DNA of 64,000 nt from Pogona vitticeps (GCF_051106095.1 NC_135789.1:21571764-21635763), one strand, 5' to 3'; positions 37,563 through 50,400 are shown, counted from the stretch's first letter. Program-made: numbers and translations. Notes: a model not told the origin generated them from the sequence alone.

Positions 37563-40500
37563 GTGAGACCCCCAAGGCCTTTTTTCTCTCTTCCTCCCCT
37601 TGTGGGCTCTCCCTTCCAGAAAGAGGGAGGCATAGGACCCTTCGGCCTATTTGCTTCCTTTCTTCCTCTCTTTCTTAATGTCTTCTCTTCCTTATCCTCG
37701 CCGGGAACAGGCTCCTGGGTTAGCTTATTTATTGATCTCATATATACGGATTTATTTAGCTGATTTGGGAAGAGTGCATGAAAAAGGCTTCCGTCTAGGG
37801 CCCCCGTATCCGCGGGAGATCGAGTCCAAAGGCCCCCCACGCGAATGCCGCAAAAACGCGGGTTGTAGCGTTCGTTATGGTGTGCTGTGTGTAACCCACG
37901 TTTTCCAGCATCCGCGGGTGGGCTTGGGACTGATCCCCCCTGGATATGGGGATCCTACTGTAAAAGACACGCATACAGGTGCTCATCCGGTATAAATTCA
38001 AAGTGTATGGCAAAAATAAATTGTTGCCCCCACCCAGTGCTCAAAATCTGTGATATGTTTCTTCACGGATTGCTCTGACTTGTCTGAATAACGGTTCTCT
38101 TTCTTTGTCTTTGCTCAGCCTGTTACTCCTTCCAAGCACTGAAGCTCAGGGGCTGCCCTCTAGTCAGATATACAGAAATAAAATAGCAGTATGCTCTCCT
38201 AATCATCGTGTATTTATCTCACTGGTCTTGAGTAGCGGGTGACCGATTTGCCTCTACAGAACACCAGAGATCAGCACCTGAGTATTTTAGCGAAAAACCA
38301 CCATACCTGCCTGGCTTACAGCACTGATCTTCCTGAAAGGGAAATAACCGCTGTGCCCCCCCCCCCCCAAAAAAAAAGTCTGTCATGGGCGAGCAAATCC
38401 AAAGGCTATCTCGATTAGCAGTAGCAAATGATGGCAGAGATATTGCAGCAAAAGAAAATAGGTCATGCACTGAGTCCACAGAAATTGCCTCCATCCTGCA
38501 AACCAGAGCTGATGCTTCAACCTGCTGAACAGAGTTCTGTGTTAAACACAGGGTAGCGCTTTAGCGCATTCGCAGTGGTCCTCTGTGTGAGACAGATTTG
38601 GCCAGATCGCGAGACCGGCATGGGAACCGGGCTCTGGAATCTTGCTTGAGGGTCAGTAGTTTCCTTCTTTGGTTGGAATCCCTTAAACTGGTGGTTTTCA
38701 ACCAGAGTGCCATGCTTCTCTGAGATTTGGTAAACTGGGGAGAATTGGGGAAGCACTCCTTTGCAGGAAAAAAACAGTATATGTCTTCAGCATATTTTCT
38801 AGATTCACAAAGCTTTGCCTTATGTTCTGTCTCAATATTTTAAGTAAAAATACCAGGGAGGCATTTGGTGAGATATCTGAGTTTCTCAAAGACACAGGGA
38901 GGTGTGGATTAAGATTGAGAATCACCGCTGTAACACTGTCCCAGCAACAGGTCTGCCCTTTCCTTCTGTAGATTAATGCATCTGGTGTGTCTGGAATACT
39001 AATCTAACCTTTCCAATATAATGCAATATATAATGTTGTATAATATAGTTCTTCCCATATAATACAAGCATCTGGATTAGCTGCTCACTGAGTTCTTCCG
39101 TCAGCAGTTTTTTTTCTCCAAAATTGCTTTCTCCCACTTTTCCCCCTCCCAGTTTACAGGCTGGTCACCTACATCTTTGTTTACGAAGATGTCATATCCT
39201 TGGTTTGTGGCACCGTCCTCATTTGGTACTTCGCCAGCAGTTTTGAGAAGTCCGTGGGCACCGCGCGGCATTGCTGCCTCACCGTGTCCTTTGCCGTGGC
39301 CTCAGCTCTGCTCTACCTCCTCCTCTGGGGTCCCTTATCCGGGCATTTAGAAGTGGCTGCCCTGCAAGGATTCACCCCTCTGGCTTTGGCCATGCTGGCC
39401 GCCTCGGTCGCTCGCTCTCGGATGAGGAGGACGCTGCTCTTGGGGGTCAATGTGCGGATGGCGCTGGTGCCATGGCTGCTGCTTGGGTTCTCCTGGCTCA
39501 TACCAAACTCTTCCTTTCTCGGGAACACCTGTGGCCTTGTGGTCGGGAATATTTGTATCCTTTTGACCAGACCTCCATGAACTCTGTTCAGATGATTAAA
39601 AACCACACTTCCCTTACGTGAGTCAATTTTACAATAAACTTTTAAGGCACACTGACTAAAGACACTTAAATTCTACTTTATGAAGTAGGGCAAAGTACTT
39701 CATATCCCTGGCATCCGAGGACTTAGTCCAGATGTTCTGTCTTTCTCTACAGGGGTGTGTATGGGGTAGGGTGTCAGGCCTGCTCTTATCAGTATTTGCA
39801 CAGCGCTGAGCTCTGGTATGTAGTTTGGAAAACTGAAAACAGCATACCTTGAAAGATCAGTAGAAAAAAAGGGGGTGTGGAACCAGGACAGACCTGAAAG
39901 ATCCACAAATGAATTGTTAGCCTGCTGCATTTCAGTTCTCTAAGTGACTCGAAGATTATAAAATAGGAAGTTGTTTTACTTCAGTGTTTGAGTGCCCAGG
40001 AAGAAGTGCCTCAATGAGAAACGCATGGTTCGGTCTGATCTTGGGGGTTTGTGGCATTTCTGTGAAGCATTTTTTAAAAAATTCTTGTACATGTTTCCCT
40101 GTGCCATATTCCGCACTAGCAGTTGGAACAGAGTTCAGAAATAAAACCAGTGATCCAGAAAAACAGTATAAAGTGACAGTTCTGTGGAAGCAGAAACTCT
40201 CAGAGCTTCTGTGTTGGATCACTTGAAATGGCTGAATGTTCTTTCAGAACATCTTTCTGCCTTCGGTACTGTATCTTCTTAAATGCCTCTGAGCATCTCT
40301 GATTTTGGAAGCTAAGTAGGGTCAGACCTGGTTTTTACTTAGAGACCTCCAGGAACTCTCAAGGACTTCTAGGAGGGGCTAGGAAAGAGTCCCGTCTAAA
40401 AGCGTGGGGAATTGTTTGAGGTGCTCAGTGTTGTTGCTACCAGGAGGTTACTCTGTGTGTGGTAGCTTCTGGGTTTCTGCCTTAACATTCGGTGAAATAT

Positions 40501-41342
40501 CTTATCTTTCAACCACTCTTACGTTGATAGTTTTCCTTACCCTATGGCTAATCTCAGATGGTTACAGCTACCGCTTAGGCATGGATCTCCCTGAATCAAC
40601 TGTCTCTCGCTTAGATCAAAAGCTCCCTTTCCGGCTGCTAAAGAGGATCCCAGGGCTGACGTTCATTCCGGGATCTCTAGCAGAAAGAAGGGCTTCCCAG
40701 AGCAGGAAGTAAGTAATGGAGAACCTGTAGCCTCCAAGATCTTGCTGGACTCCCATCAGCTCCAGCCTCAGCAAGGACCGGGTTCAAGGGTAATGGGGGA
40801 CAGAGTTCTGCCGATCTGCTTTGATTAGGGTTCCTGCCTCGAGCAGGGAGTTGGACGTGGTGAACTTACAGGCCCTTTCCAACTCCATGATTTTACAATT
40901 TTATGATTATTTAATTTTAAATAGTATTTGGTAGGTAGGTAGGCGTATATCCCGCATGCAACTCAAGTCATTCGTTTCCTCTGTTCTTTCCAGGCTAAAC
41001 CCAGTGCCAGGGTCTTACCCCACACAGAGCTATCACAGCCCTCCAACTCCTGCCGCCTTCACCCTCCCTGGGCAGCAAAGCAATCCGCAGATCCAGGCAC
41101 CTGGGCCACCATACATGCCAGGTCTTGCGCCACAACCCACCGCCAGCGTTGCAGGAGGGACACCTGCCCCGAACCAGTTGCATCCTCCACCAGGATCCTT
41201 TCCCCCATCCCTGCATCTCACCGGGTCGAACTGGCAGGTCCCCAGGAAGACCGACAGCTCTGGTGTCCACCAAACTGCTGGGGTCCTGGCTGCAGGGGCT
41301 GCCCCAGAAGCCATGGGACTGTGCCGGGTTCACGTGGGCTGA
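37406..41342 (+). CDS. RHBDD2: RHBDD2, rhomboid-like membrane protein (4 coding exons)
   Basis: RHBDD2 is a Golgi-localised multi-pass membrane protein of the rhomboid superfamily, usually classed among the non-proteolytic members. Coding exons are 37406-37562, 39153-39554, 40558-40708 and 40994-41342: 1,059 nt, 352 residues (human 364). Signatures shared with human RHBDD2 are VYRLVTYIFVYE, the GFTP motif in place of a GxS catalytic motif, RSRMRR, VPWLLLG.SWLIP, the segment SLAERRASQSRK, and LNPVPGSYPTQS. The N-terminus is a hydrophobic transmembrane segment (AALTVLLSLLVSVPRLL); several more follow in exon 2. The C-terminal 115 residues are Pro-rich and presumably cytosolic. The start has a strong Kozak context (A at -3, G at +4). 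It is head-to-head with TAF15 and convergent with the pseudoprotease gene at 44-64 kb. Confidence 0.97.
37795..37970 (+). mobile_element. Pogo/Tigger-like MITE, family A, shortened
   Basis: 'gggcccccgtatccgcggg' at the left, 'gatcctactg|TA' at the right, with 'ttttccagcatccgcgg' inside. In RHBDD2 intron 1; lacks the central inverted arms. Confidence 0.65.
38680..38935. repeat. hAT/Charlie-like non-autonomous element
   Basis: Ends 'aaactggtggttttcaaccagag' and 'gattgagaatcaccgctgt' are imperfect inverted repeats of the 'ggttctcaacc' type. RHBDD2 intron 1. Confidence 0.5.
39153..39554 (+). CDS. RHBDD2: RHBDD2 exon 2 (membrane core)
   Basis: Acceptor CCCCCTCCCAG. Encodes VYRLVTYIFVYEDVISLVCG, several transmembrane helices and GFTPLALAML. 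The donor ATATTT|GTATCC is weak but gives the reading NIYGYSY across the junction, matching the human LAYGLTY. Confidence 0.92.
40558..40708 (+). CDS. RHBDD2: RHBDD2 exon 3
   Basis: Acceptor TAATCTCAG, donor AGGAA|GTAAGT. Encodes GYSYRLGMDLPESTVSRLDQ then the KLPFRLLKRI and SLAERRASQSR segments conserved with human. Confidence 0.95.
40994..41342 (+). CDS. RHBDD2: RHBDD2 exon 4 (Pro-rich tail)
   Basis: Acceptor GTTCTTTCCAG. Encodes KLNPVPGSYPTQSYHSPPTP and a Pro/Gln-rich tail ending at TGA 41340-41342. The last third no longer aligns with human. Confidence 0.93.
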
Positions 41343-43480
41343 TCCCGGCGGGTGGTTCAAATCTCTGCCCTGCATTGAAGAAGGAGAGGTTCCTCTCAGA
41401 TGGGGGGGAGTGGTCTACTCCAGGCAAGGGAAGAGATTAAGAGATCCTTACAAGCCAACATACCAAGGTCAGCCATCCCTGCCTGAAGGAGCAAAGATCC
41501 AGCGACCTTCTGGGCTGCTTCATCAATGCCTTTTTGGAGAACGTACACTGCCAACAGGGAACTCTACAGGGATCCGCCTCCTTCCCAAAGCCGTGTTCAA
41601 GAGATCTCACATCTCTTTGTCGGTCCCAACAGAGAGAGAGAGAGGATGGTTCCGTGTAATGTGTCCTGTGCCTTTTTTTATGCCTTCTGTGTGTCTTTAC
41701 TGTGAAAAGGGCCCCCGGCCTTCCCTGTTTGGAATAAGGCCAGCATGCAAGGAGGCCAGGCAGGAGCTGATGGTTGGAGGCGTAGCCTCTGAATCACCCA
41801 TCCATCAGCATATGCCATAGTGAGCAGGGATCTAAAGTTCCAATTCCGTTTCTGCAGGTGGATTCTTCAGCTTTCTGGGAGTTCCTGGCTGTGAAGGATC
41901 AATATCAATAACATGGTTGATCTCAGCAAAGCTGGGTGTAAGTAACATAAAGGACTGGAGCCTCTGGGATTAATTATGGCTGTGGGTGGAACCGTAGGTC
42001 TTAATTACAGCAACGTGCTTTGCATGTAGATGGTCCCTCCTGCCCTCACCTGTTAATATCTAGGTCAGGTGGCTGGGTGGGTGGATGATCTCTGAGTGAG
42101 ATACAGAGAATGCTCAGAGGAGGTTTCCCACTGCTTCCTCCAAGTGGCGCTCCGGAACCATTCAGCCTGCCCAATGCCATACAAATGGCTGGGGGTGCTT
42201 CACTCAGGTCACTCCAGTGCCTCTGAAGGGAGACGGACAGGCCCCACCTTGAGATAGAGATTGGCTTTCATGAGTTCAAGGAATCCTTCAGGGACCCAGA
42301 AGGATAAAAGCCTGAATTAATGGATAAGGCATTTATAAAAAACACTCTGAATAGCTGAACCTGTAAGGTTTACGGCTTAATTAATTTCGGGGGGGGGGGT
42401 GAGGGGCTGGAGACAATCTAACACTTACCAAAGGCCTTAGTTGTTCCTTAAATTTTTTTTCCTAGAGCTCAAAAGAAAGGCATAGTCATATTGTAATAAA
42501 ATTACATTTCCTCCCATTCAGGCCTGCCATGGCCTTGAAGTCTCTGGTGCTATATACTAAAAGGGTTGTTAGGCTGCCCCACCATCCACGTTATGCACAT
42601 CATGGACCACAGATCTTGCATGAGGGGAGAGACGATGACTTTCCCTGGGGTGGATGTTTCTCAGCCTGGGTGGTGTTGCCGAAGTTTTGTGTCACGGGAT
42701 GGAACATGTTGGGGAAATCTAGTCTTTGGATCAATGGGACCATTTAAGGTGGTCTTTAAGAAACATCAGCCTGGGTTCCTCTGGGGAACGCAGAACAAGC
42801 GGCGTATAAGTCTCTTTGCAGGCAAAGGATGAGCAAAGCCCCATTTTGAATGCTTTTATTTTACTGCAAAGAAGCTGAATAAAAATATTACAATTCTAAC
42901 CACGTATCTACAAAGAAGGAGACCTTTCTTGGCTCATACTGGAATCATTTTGGCTTTGCTTCGATTTTGGCCTTTTTTGCCTCTCTCATCCCCTCTGAAG
43001 CCCAGGCTGCAGATTTTTCAAATATGCAGGAACTGAAATGAGCTGTTCAGCACAAAGCTGACAGAAACCAGGCAGTGCATTTAGCTGCTACACTAAAGGC
43101 AAGTAATTTCAAAATGTGTTAAACACACTGGGCAGGCCAGTGGATGCATTAAAAGCCAACATACTTATTCTGGAAATGGACTAGAATCCATTACATCCAT
43201 ATGTGAAGAGTTAATTTTAATTAATAGAGAGAATGAAGCAGCAGCTAATCACCAAAGACAGTGAAGATGACCTAGCATAAATGGGGAATAAACTTTAGAG
43301 GAGAGTCCCAACTCACAAGATGGTATGTAAATAGAATTTGTGTATTTTTTAAATGTGTGTATCTGCTGTAACTTCAAGATTGTTAAATGTCAACACTGAA
43401 GCGAGGAATTGACGACTAAGGGTTTCTGGAATGTACATCTATGGATTTTTTTAATGAATTAAAATAATGTTAATAAAGAT
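41343..43480 (+). other. RHBDD2: RHBDD2 3' UTR and flank
   Basis: Non-coding sequence after the stop. AATAAA signals occur at 42495-42500, 42878-42883 and 43472-43477; the last is followed by a T/G-rich stretch and looks best. An open frame at 41125-41820 runs through but overlaps the real frame out of phase. Confidence 0.5.
43472..43477 (+). terminator. RHBDD2: Candidate RHBDD2 polyadenylation signal
   Basis: AATAAA followed by 'gatttgtctgtag'. This would give a 2.1 kb 3' UTR; two upstream AATAAA are alternatives. Confidence 0.4.
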
Positions 43481-44237
43481 TTGTCTGTAGCCTGCAGTAC
43501 CATCTTCAGCCTTTAGGAGGCAGACTTCCCTTGAGCCTGTGAAACTTCAAAGCAGGCGTGGAAGACTCATTTCTATGTAGGACCTTCAGGCAGCCACTAG
43601 ATGGCAAACCCTCCCACAATTTTAATGCCCGCAAGCCTGAGGTTTAAAGTGGAACCACTGGTTTCTTCACTGCGTTGGTGCCCTTGACACAATTAGTTGC
43701 TTCAAAGCCTCGTTTGTATCTCTTGGAAACTCTCTAACACAGTGACTAAGCTGGGGCAGTAACAAATTATCTCTACAATATTTGCATTAAGATCATATGA
43801 TCCCTCCTAGTTTGCACTAAAGGACCTGTCAGAAGCTTTCAAGAAGCCTTATTAGGAAACATGTTATTACTACAGTTGCTTCCTGATATGGTTTTGCAAC
43901 TGCCAGCCTTTAGAGGCTTTTCTCTTTCAACCTACACAGGTTAGATCCACACATTGCAACTAACCAGGGTTGATAAACCCATTCTCAGTGTCTCGTGCAC
44001 AGTGCTCCTAGGGCCTAAAAGCACAGGAAAGACCACATCTAGATTGTGATTGTTCTACAAAAGCTTCTTTTGCTGGTCGCCTAGAGCTGGTTTTCACTCG
44101 CCAAAGGCGACTAAGCAAAAGAGAAGTCAGGAAATTAACATGCAGCTCAGTTACCAGCTATTCTAAGCATGTCTCTCCCCCCCCTCAGCCCTCCCTACAT
44201 TTTGCAGCTCCACCTCCCCATTGACTTTGTCTCCCTT

Positions 44238-44417
44238 TCAAGGGAAAAGTTGAGACTTGATCCATGGAACCAAAGGTGCCATTTGAATGAAAGCGGTTGG
44301 CTGGTGCTCATTTTTCTTCTTCGGCTTGCTTTGGCTTGCCGCAGAGAGTGGAACGATTCCTTCTAGATAAATCTGCCCCTTCTCTCCCGAGCAAACAAAG
44401 GGCCCTCCGGCAGTCAA
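44238..44417 (-). CDS. Pseudoprotease last exon (Ser195 region)
   Basis: Acceptor TTCTTTGTTTCGGTAG. Encodes LTAGGPFVC where active enzymes have GDSGGPLVC, then IYLEGIVPL, a Lys-rich insert (SKPKKKNEHQ) and the terminal helix LVPWIKSQLFP, stop TGA. Confidence 0.85.
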   Translation of the reverse strand: MTAGGPFVCSGEKGQIYLEGIVPLSAASQSKPKKKNEHQPTAFIQMAPLVPWIKSQLFP

Positions 44418-47400
44418 CTACCGAAACAAAGAAAAAAGAAGTCATGGAAACAGAAATGCGTGTAATTTGAGTGGGGATCCTCTGATGGATCTGTTCATTA
44501 CACACACGTTACATCTCTAGTCTGAGATCTCTTCCCCTTCATCATCACAACAGCCCCATGAGGTGGGCCAGGAAGAAAGAAAGAAAGGAGGATGGGGCCC
44601 CAGACCAGCCAGCAAAGTTTATGGTACGATGCTCCCTGTGTCCCTGGTCTCTGTTTCATTTGTCTGGCTCTAGTTAGTTCATGAACGACATTTACTATAC
44701 AGTATACAGTGGTGCCTCGCATTACAGCGTTAATTCGTTCCAGTGAAATTGCTGTAGAACGAAAACGTAATGCGAAATTAAAAAGCCCATTAACCCAATT
44801 AATGCGTTCCTGTGGGCTTGAAGCTCACCGTCCAGCGAAGATCCTCCATAGCGCGGCCATTTTCGCTGCCTGTGCAGCAAGGAATCTGTTCCAGAAAACA
44901 GCGGGGAGCCATTTTATTTACCCGGCGGCTATTTTGAAACCGCTGATCAACTGGCCGAAAATCATCGTTTTGCGAGAATCGGTTCCCAAAGCAGGGAACT
45001 GATCATCGCAAAGCGAAATTCCCCCATTGAAACCATCGTAAAGTGATCGCTTTTGCGATTGCAAAAAGTTTGTCGTAATGCGGTTTCATCATTAAATGGG
45101 GTGCTCGTCTTGCGAGGCACCACTGTACATTATTTATTTAAAATATTTGTATGCTGCCTTTCTCTTAAAGGATCCAAGGCAGCTTATGGTATTAAAAGGG
45201 ACAAAGTTAAAAGCCGAATCATAAACCATTACAATACTTAAAAAGCAATAAACAGGTATCATATTAAAACGCATAATAAGGACAATATTAAAAACAGAAG
45301 TAAAAGGCGGGGGGGAAATGCTCCCTTTAAAAATATCCGCTTCGTCAACCCAGTTCTTTAAAGAAAAGCCAGCCTGAAGAGAGGTCTTTTATCTGCTTGC
45401 AGGAGAGCCAAGATGGGGCCAGGCTGGCCTCCAGTGGCAGGGAGTTCCAGAGTCTCTGGGAAACAGCCACAGAGAAGGCCCTCTCCTGTGTCTCCACCAA
45501 GTGTGCCTGTGAAGATGAAGGGACCGAGAGAAAGGCCTCTCCTGAGAGTTTTAGCACCCGAGCAGGTTCATAAAGGGAGGGTGATGCCTTGCTAAAACTA
45601 AATTAAGCAAATTACCTCAAGGTTCTTTTTGTGATCAGACATCTTTGCACAGGTTAATGCCAAGGACGGCGTGAGGATGCAGTCCGTCAGGGAGCTGACT
45701 GTCCACTGAAGGACTTTGCTTGAATCTGTTGGAAAGAAACCCCACAGCACAAAGCTGTCATTTTGGCAACACGGTCTTGTTCGTAGAACCACAGAATCAT
45801 GAAGCTGGAAGAGGGAATCGAAAGCCATCCAGTCCAGCCCTCTGCTTGAGGCAATGACCCACATCCAGGCAGATCTGCCAGGGGGTTGTTTAAGTTTCTC
45901 TCGAAGGCCTCCAGCATTGGAGCGCTCACTACAGTGGTGCCTCACTTAACGACGTTAATTCATTCCAGCGAAATCGCTGTAGAGTGAAAACGTCATAAAG
46001 CGAGATAAAAAAGCCCATTGAAATGCATTGAAAGCCATTCAGTGTGTTCCAATGGGCTGAAAACTCACCGTCCAGTGAAGATCCTCCATAGGGGCGGCCA
46101 TTTTCGGGTGTCTGTAAAGCGAAAAATGGCTCCTAAACTCAGCGAGAAGCCATTTTGTACACCTGGCAGCCATTTTGAAACCCAACGATCAGCTGTTTTT
46201 GATCGTCGTAAAGCGAAAATCGGTTCCCGAAGCAGGGAACTGATCATCGCAAAGCGGAAAAAAGTCAATTCAAACCATCATTTTGCGATCGCAAAAACAT
46301 CGTCATCAAGCGAATTCGTCGTTAAACAGGGTAATCATAAAGCGGAGCATGACTGTACTTCTCAAGGTCATGGGCTCTGTCGTCGTACTGCTCTAACTTA
46401 GGAACTTTTTCCTGATATCCAACGGAAATCTGGCTGCTTGTAACTTGAGCCCATCATGGCCTATCCTCCACCAGAATGTACAGTTTCCTTGAGAAACTGT
46501 ACATTCTGATAAAGAGATCTAGTGTAGGGATATAAGTGAATAACTTTTTTCCTTTATATATATTGAATGTCTTCCCTCACTTACCCACCCAACATTTTTT
46601 GGAAACCAGTCATTCAAACCCAGATCCTATCTTGTTTACCCTCCTGTTTTGATGGCGCAATGGGAACAAATTCGCAATCAATGCCCCACGGGCAAAACAG
46701 GGAACAGAGGGTTGCTTTCAGCTTCCGATGCCGGAAACCAACTCACTCACGATGATTTCCCTTGGATCCGAGGGTCCAGCACTCAGTTCCTGGACGTGTA
46801 ACCCGGGAAGGGTCAGGAAGGCAAACAGGGTGGGCCGAAGAAGTGATGGGGACAGATTTTGCCAACTGGATTAGCACAATATCAGAGGAGTGGGGGATGA
46901 TCCTGGCAACGGTATACAGCTCATTCGGAGGAGTGTGCTTCTCAGACAAGCCAAGCTTTAGGGTATATAAAGAGAGGTTGCTGTAAGGGAAAAAAAGATA
47001 GACAGGAAGTTACAGATCTCTCTTAACTTTGTTTTCTCCCACCATCCATTTGTTGCAAGACTGAAACCAGTTTGAACAGCGACAAAGCATGAGAAAAGGC
47101 CTGCTTTTTCCTTGGCTTAAAAATAAAAATGAAGGAGATCGTTCATCTGTTTTAGTTTTGTTTCATTTCATACCAGGGATGGAGTTCATGAAGCTTCTTG
47201 CTTCCGAAGCATTCAGTTTAGCGCTATTTCACTATTAGACAAACGAACAAGAGGGGGAAGTGGCAAAAAAAAAAAAATCATTTAGGAGAGAGATGATCAT
47301 TTTGGCAGGGACCTTGCAACTTTTATTTATTTATTTTTAAAGGAGCCCATTGTAAAAAGAGCCGATTTCCAAACCTGATAAGAGGTGTACGCCTACTTTG

Positions 47401-50400
47401 GTCGAAGCTATCCATTTAGCGCTATTCCACTGAAGGAAACCAACCAACCACCCGCTCCTAAAAAAAAAATCCAGCAGAGATTATTTCTGGGGTTTCCTCC
47501 AGATGTTTTCTGAGGTGGTTTAGGAAAAGATAATCACTGCCATCGGTAGCGTTCAAAGGAGTTGATTGCAAAGAACATAATCCTAACCAGCTAAACATTG
47601 TGAAAAAACCAGCAAAACAGGATATTCAAGGGACTCACTCAAGTGCCACACAGCTCTTGGCGCTGAGCACCCAGTTTGCTGCAATCAAGCAACCAGCGCA
47701 AATGGGGTGCCCGTCTTTCAGCACGGTGGTGACCCACGGCCATTCGTGGTGTTTCTGGATATTTTTGCCATGCCCAAGGCCAGGTGGATTTTTCTGATGT
47801 TTCTGGTCGTGGCTTACACCAGTAAGAATGGGCAGTGAGGACGCCGGTTTTATTAGACAGATTCCATTGTAATCTATGAAAGAAACAAAGTACAGTATTC
47901 AGTATTTACTTCTGAGTCACTGGTAAACGGGTATGGGTTATAATCCACAGTTGTACCAGAGCGTTGGGAAAAAATTATTATAAAAATCTTTGGGAGGAAA
48001 AATGAAACAATCAAAACCAGAGAAATTCATAAAAACATTGGCTGGTATTATATAACAGATACAAGTTTTAACCAAAATCCTAAGTATCAGTTAAATATCA
48101 GTCTAATATGTACCGTGTTCCTAACGCAGCAGGAGATCCATATCTGTGGGAACAATATCTGCATTTTTTACTTATCCGCAGTCTGAAAACCTTAAAAATA
48201 TTAAAAGAAAAATCTCTGAAATACGTACTTCCATGCTGTAGTTACCAGAACTGGCCACTAAAGGGAGCCAGAGACCATGCTATGTATAGTGTTCAGTATT
48301 ATCTGCGGTTTTCGGCATCCACAGGGCTTAGAACTGATCCCCTGTAGATACGGGGATCCTATGTAGTGGCAGTCCAGTGCTGTGATTTGTACAAGTGACA
48401 CTTCAGTTAGCCTAAATCCTTAATAGGATACTGACTGTTTATGGGAACTACATCCTGCCTAGACCAGCTGGAGAATTCTGGACGTCGTCCTTCTATTGGG
48501 GAGATGGGAGAAGATTGAGAAAGAAAGTGTCAGTCAGTTCACCTTCCACGTGTATGCTGTCTTCTTCTATCAGGACGGCGTCTCGGACTTCATGGTAGCC
48601 ACGTTTCATTTCTTGGGCCACTGTGCTGGGAGGAAGCTTGGGGGCTCGGGGGCTGTCGTGAAACCCCAGCAGGAATTTTGCCCTCATGGGTTCAGGCCTG
48701 GAAAGAAAGTGGAGCTAAGAAAGACCCACCTTTCGGAGATGTTCTCCTACCAAATCTTGGCCGAATCGGCCTCGGCAAAGTCACACTGCTTAGACGAATA
48801 AATAATCTTAGATCTGCGGAACTGGAAGGGACCGTATGGGGGTCATCTAGGAGGACGAACTCAGTGCTAAGAGATTAAATTCTAAAAGGGCAAGTTGGAA
48901 TGATACAATCAAGGCCCAAATACAGGTTGTTTCCTACATTTATAATAATAAATAACCACATGCCATTTAGTCAAATCTGACTCAGAGTGATCCTTTTCAC
49001 CGTTTCCCAGGTAGAGAATACTCAGAAGTGGTTGACTATTCCCTTCCTCTGGGGCTGTGCTGGGACTATTGTGCAGCTCGAACCCAAAGCCCACCCAGGC
49101 TGGATCTACTTTCAGGAGGCCCCGTGGGGGAATCAAACTCCCAACTTCTGGCTCCGAAGCCAGAGAAAAAAGCCACTCAGCTATCCAGCCAGCTTAGTTA
49201 CTTTATAAACACTTGCTGTTTAGTCGTTAAGTCATGTCTGACTCTTTCGTGACCCCTTGGACCAGAGCACACCAGGCCCTCCTGTCTTCACTTTATAAAC
49301 ACCCTTTAAAACAAAAACGACAGTATCTATGAGGAGGGGCAACGACTTTACTGACAGTGACAGATTGAACTTTCTTGGGCTCCATGATCACTGCAGATGG
49401 TGACAGAAGCCACGAAATTAAAAGACGCCTGCTTCTTGGGAGGAAAGCGATGACAAACCTTGACAGCATCTTGAAAAGCAGAGACATCACCTTGCCAACA
49501 AAGGTCCGAATAGTCAAAGCTATGGTTTTTCCAGTAGCAATGTATGGAAGTGGGAGCTGGATCATAAAGGAGGCTGACCGCCGAAGAACGGGTGCTTTTG
49601 AACTGCGGTGCTGGAGGAGGCTCTTGAGAGTCCCCTGGACTGCAAGGAGAACAAACCTATCCATTTTGAAGGAAATCAACCCTGAATGCTCACTGGAAGG
49701 ACAGATCCTGAAGCTGAGGCTCCAATACTTTGGCCATCTCATGAGAAGAGAAGACTCCCTGGAAAAGCCCCTGATGTTGGGAAAGAGTGAAGGCAAGAGG
49801 AGAAGGGGACCACAGAGGACGAGATGGTTGGGCAGGGTCACCGAAGCGGCCAACGTAAACTTGACCCAACTCCGGGAGTCTGTGGAAGACAGGAGGGCCT
49901 GGCGTGCTCTGGTCCGTGGGGTCACGAAGAGTCCCACATGACTTAACGACTAAACAGCAACAACTCCTTTATTAGCATGGGTTCTCTTTCTACTCTTGGG
50001 GTGCAAGTTTTTGAGTGTGACAGAGCTCTTCATCCTGTTCGGTGGCAAGAGGTGGAAGGAAGGAACCCGGAAGTCCCCTAAGGAGCTCCGCCTTTTGACT
50101 CCATCCCGAGGCGGAGGGGGCGAAGACTGCTGAGTCACTGGCACACCAAGTGATGGCTGCCAAAGTGGGAGAGACAACAGTGAGCAGTTGAACCCTGTAA
50201 ACATAAGGCTGCTTGTAGTTCAGAAACCTGACCCTTTTGCCTTAGGCAAAACAGAAATATTTCGTAAGCAGCCTAGAGCAGAGAAAGAAAAACATTCTTT
50301 GGGTCCCCAGATGCGTTTGGAGTACAACATCCAGAAATCCTGGCTAGCACAGCTGGTGATGAAGGCTTCTGGGAGTTGTAGTCAAAGGTTGGAAACTATT

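Noticed and set aside
36782-37840. 352-codon minus-strand open frame
   Set aside because: It is antisense to RHBDD2 exon 1, runs through the GA microsatellite and has low-complexity content; a by-product of GC-rich sequence.
41125-41820. 231-codon plus-strand open frame
   Set aside because: It overlaps RHBDD2 exon 4 and 3' UTR in another frame with no domain; the conserved frame is the one ending at 41342.
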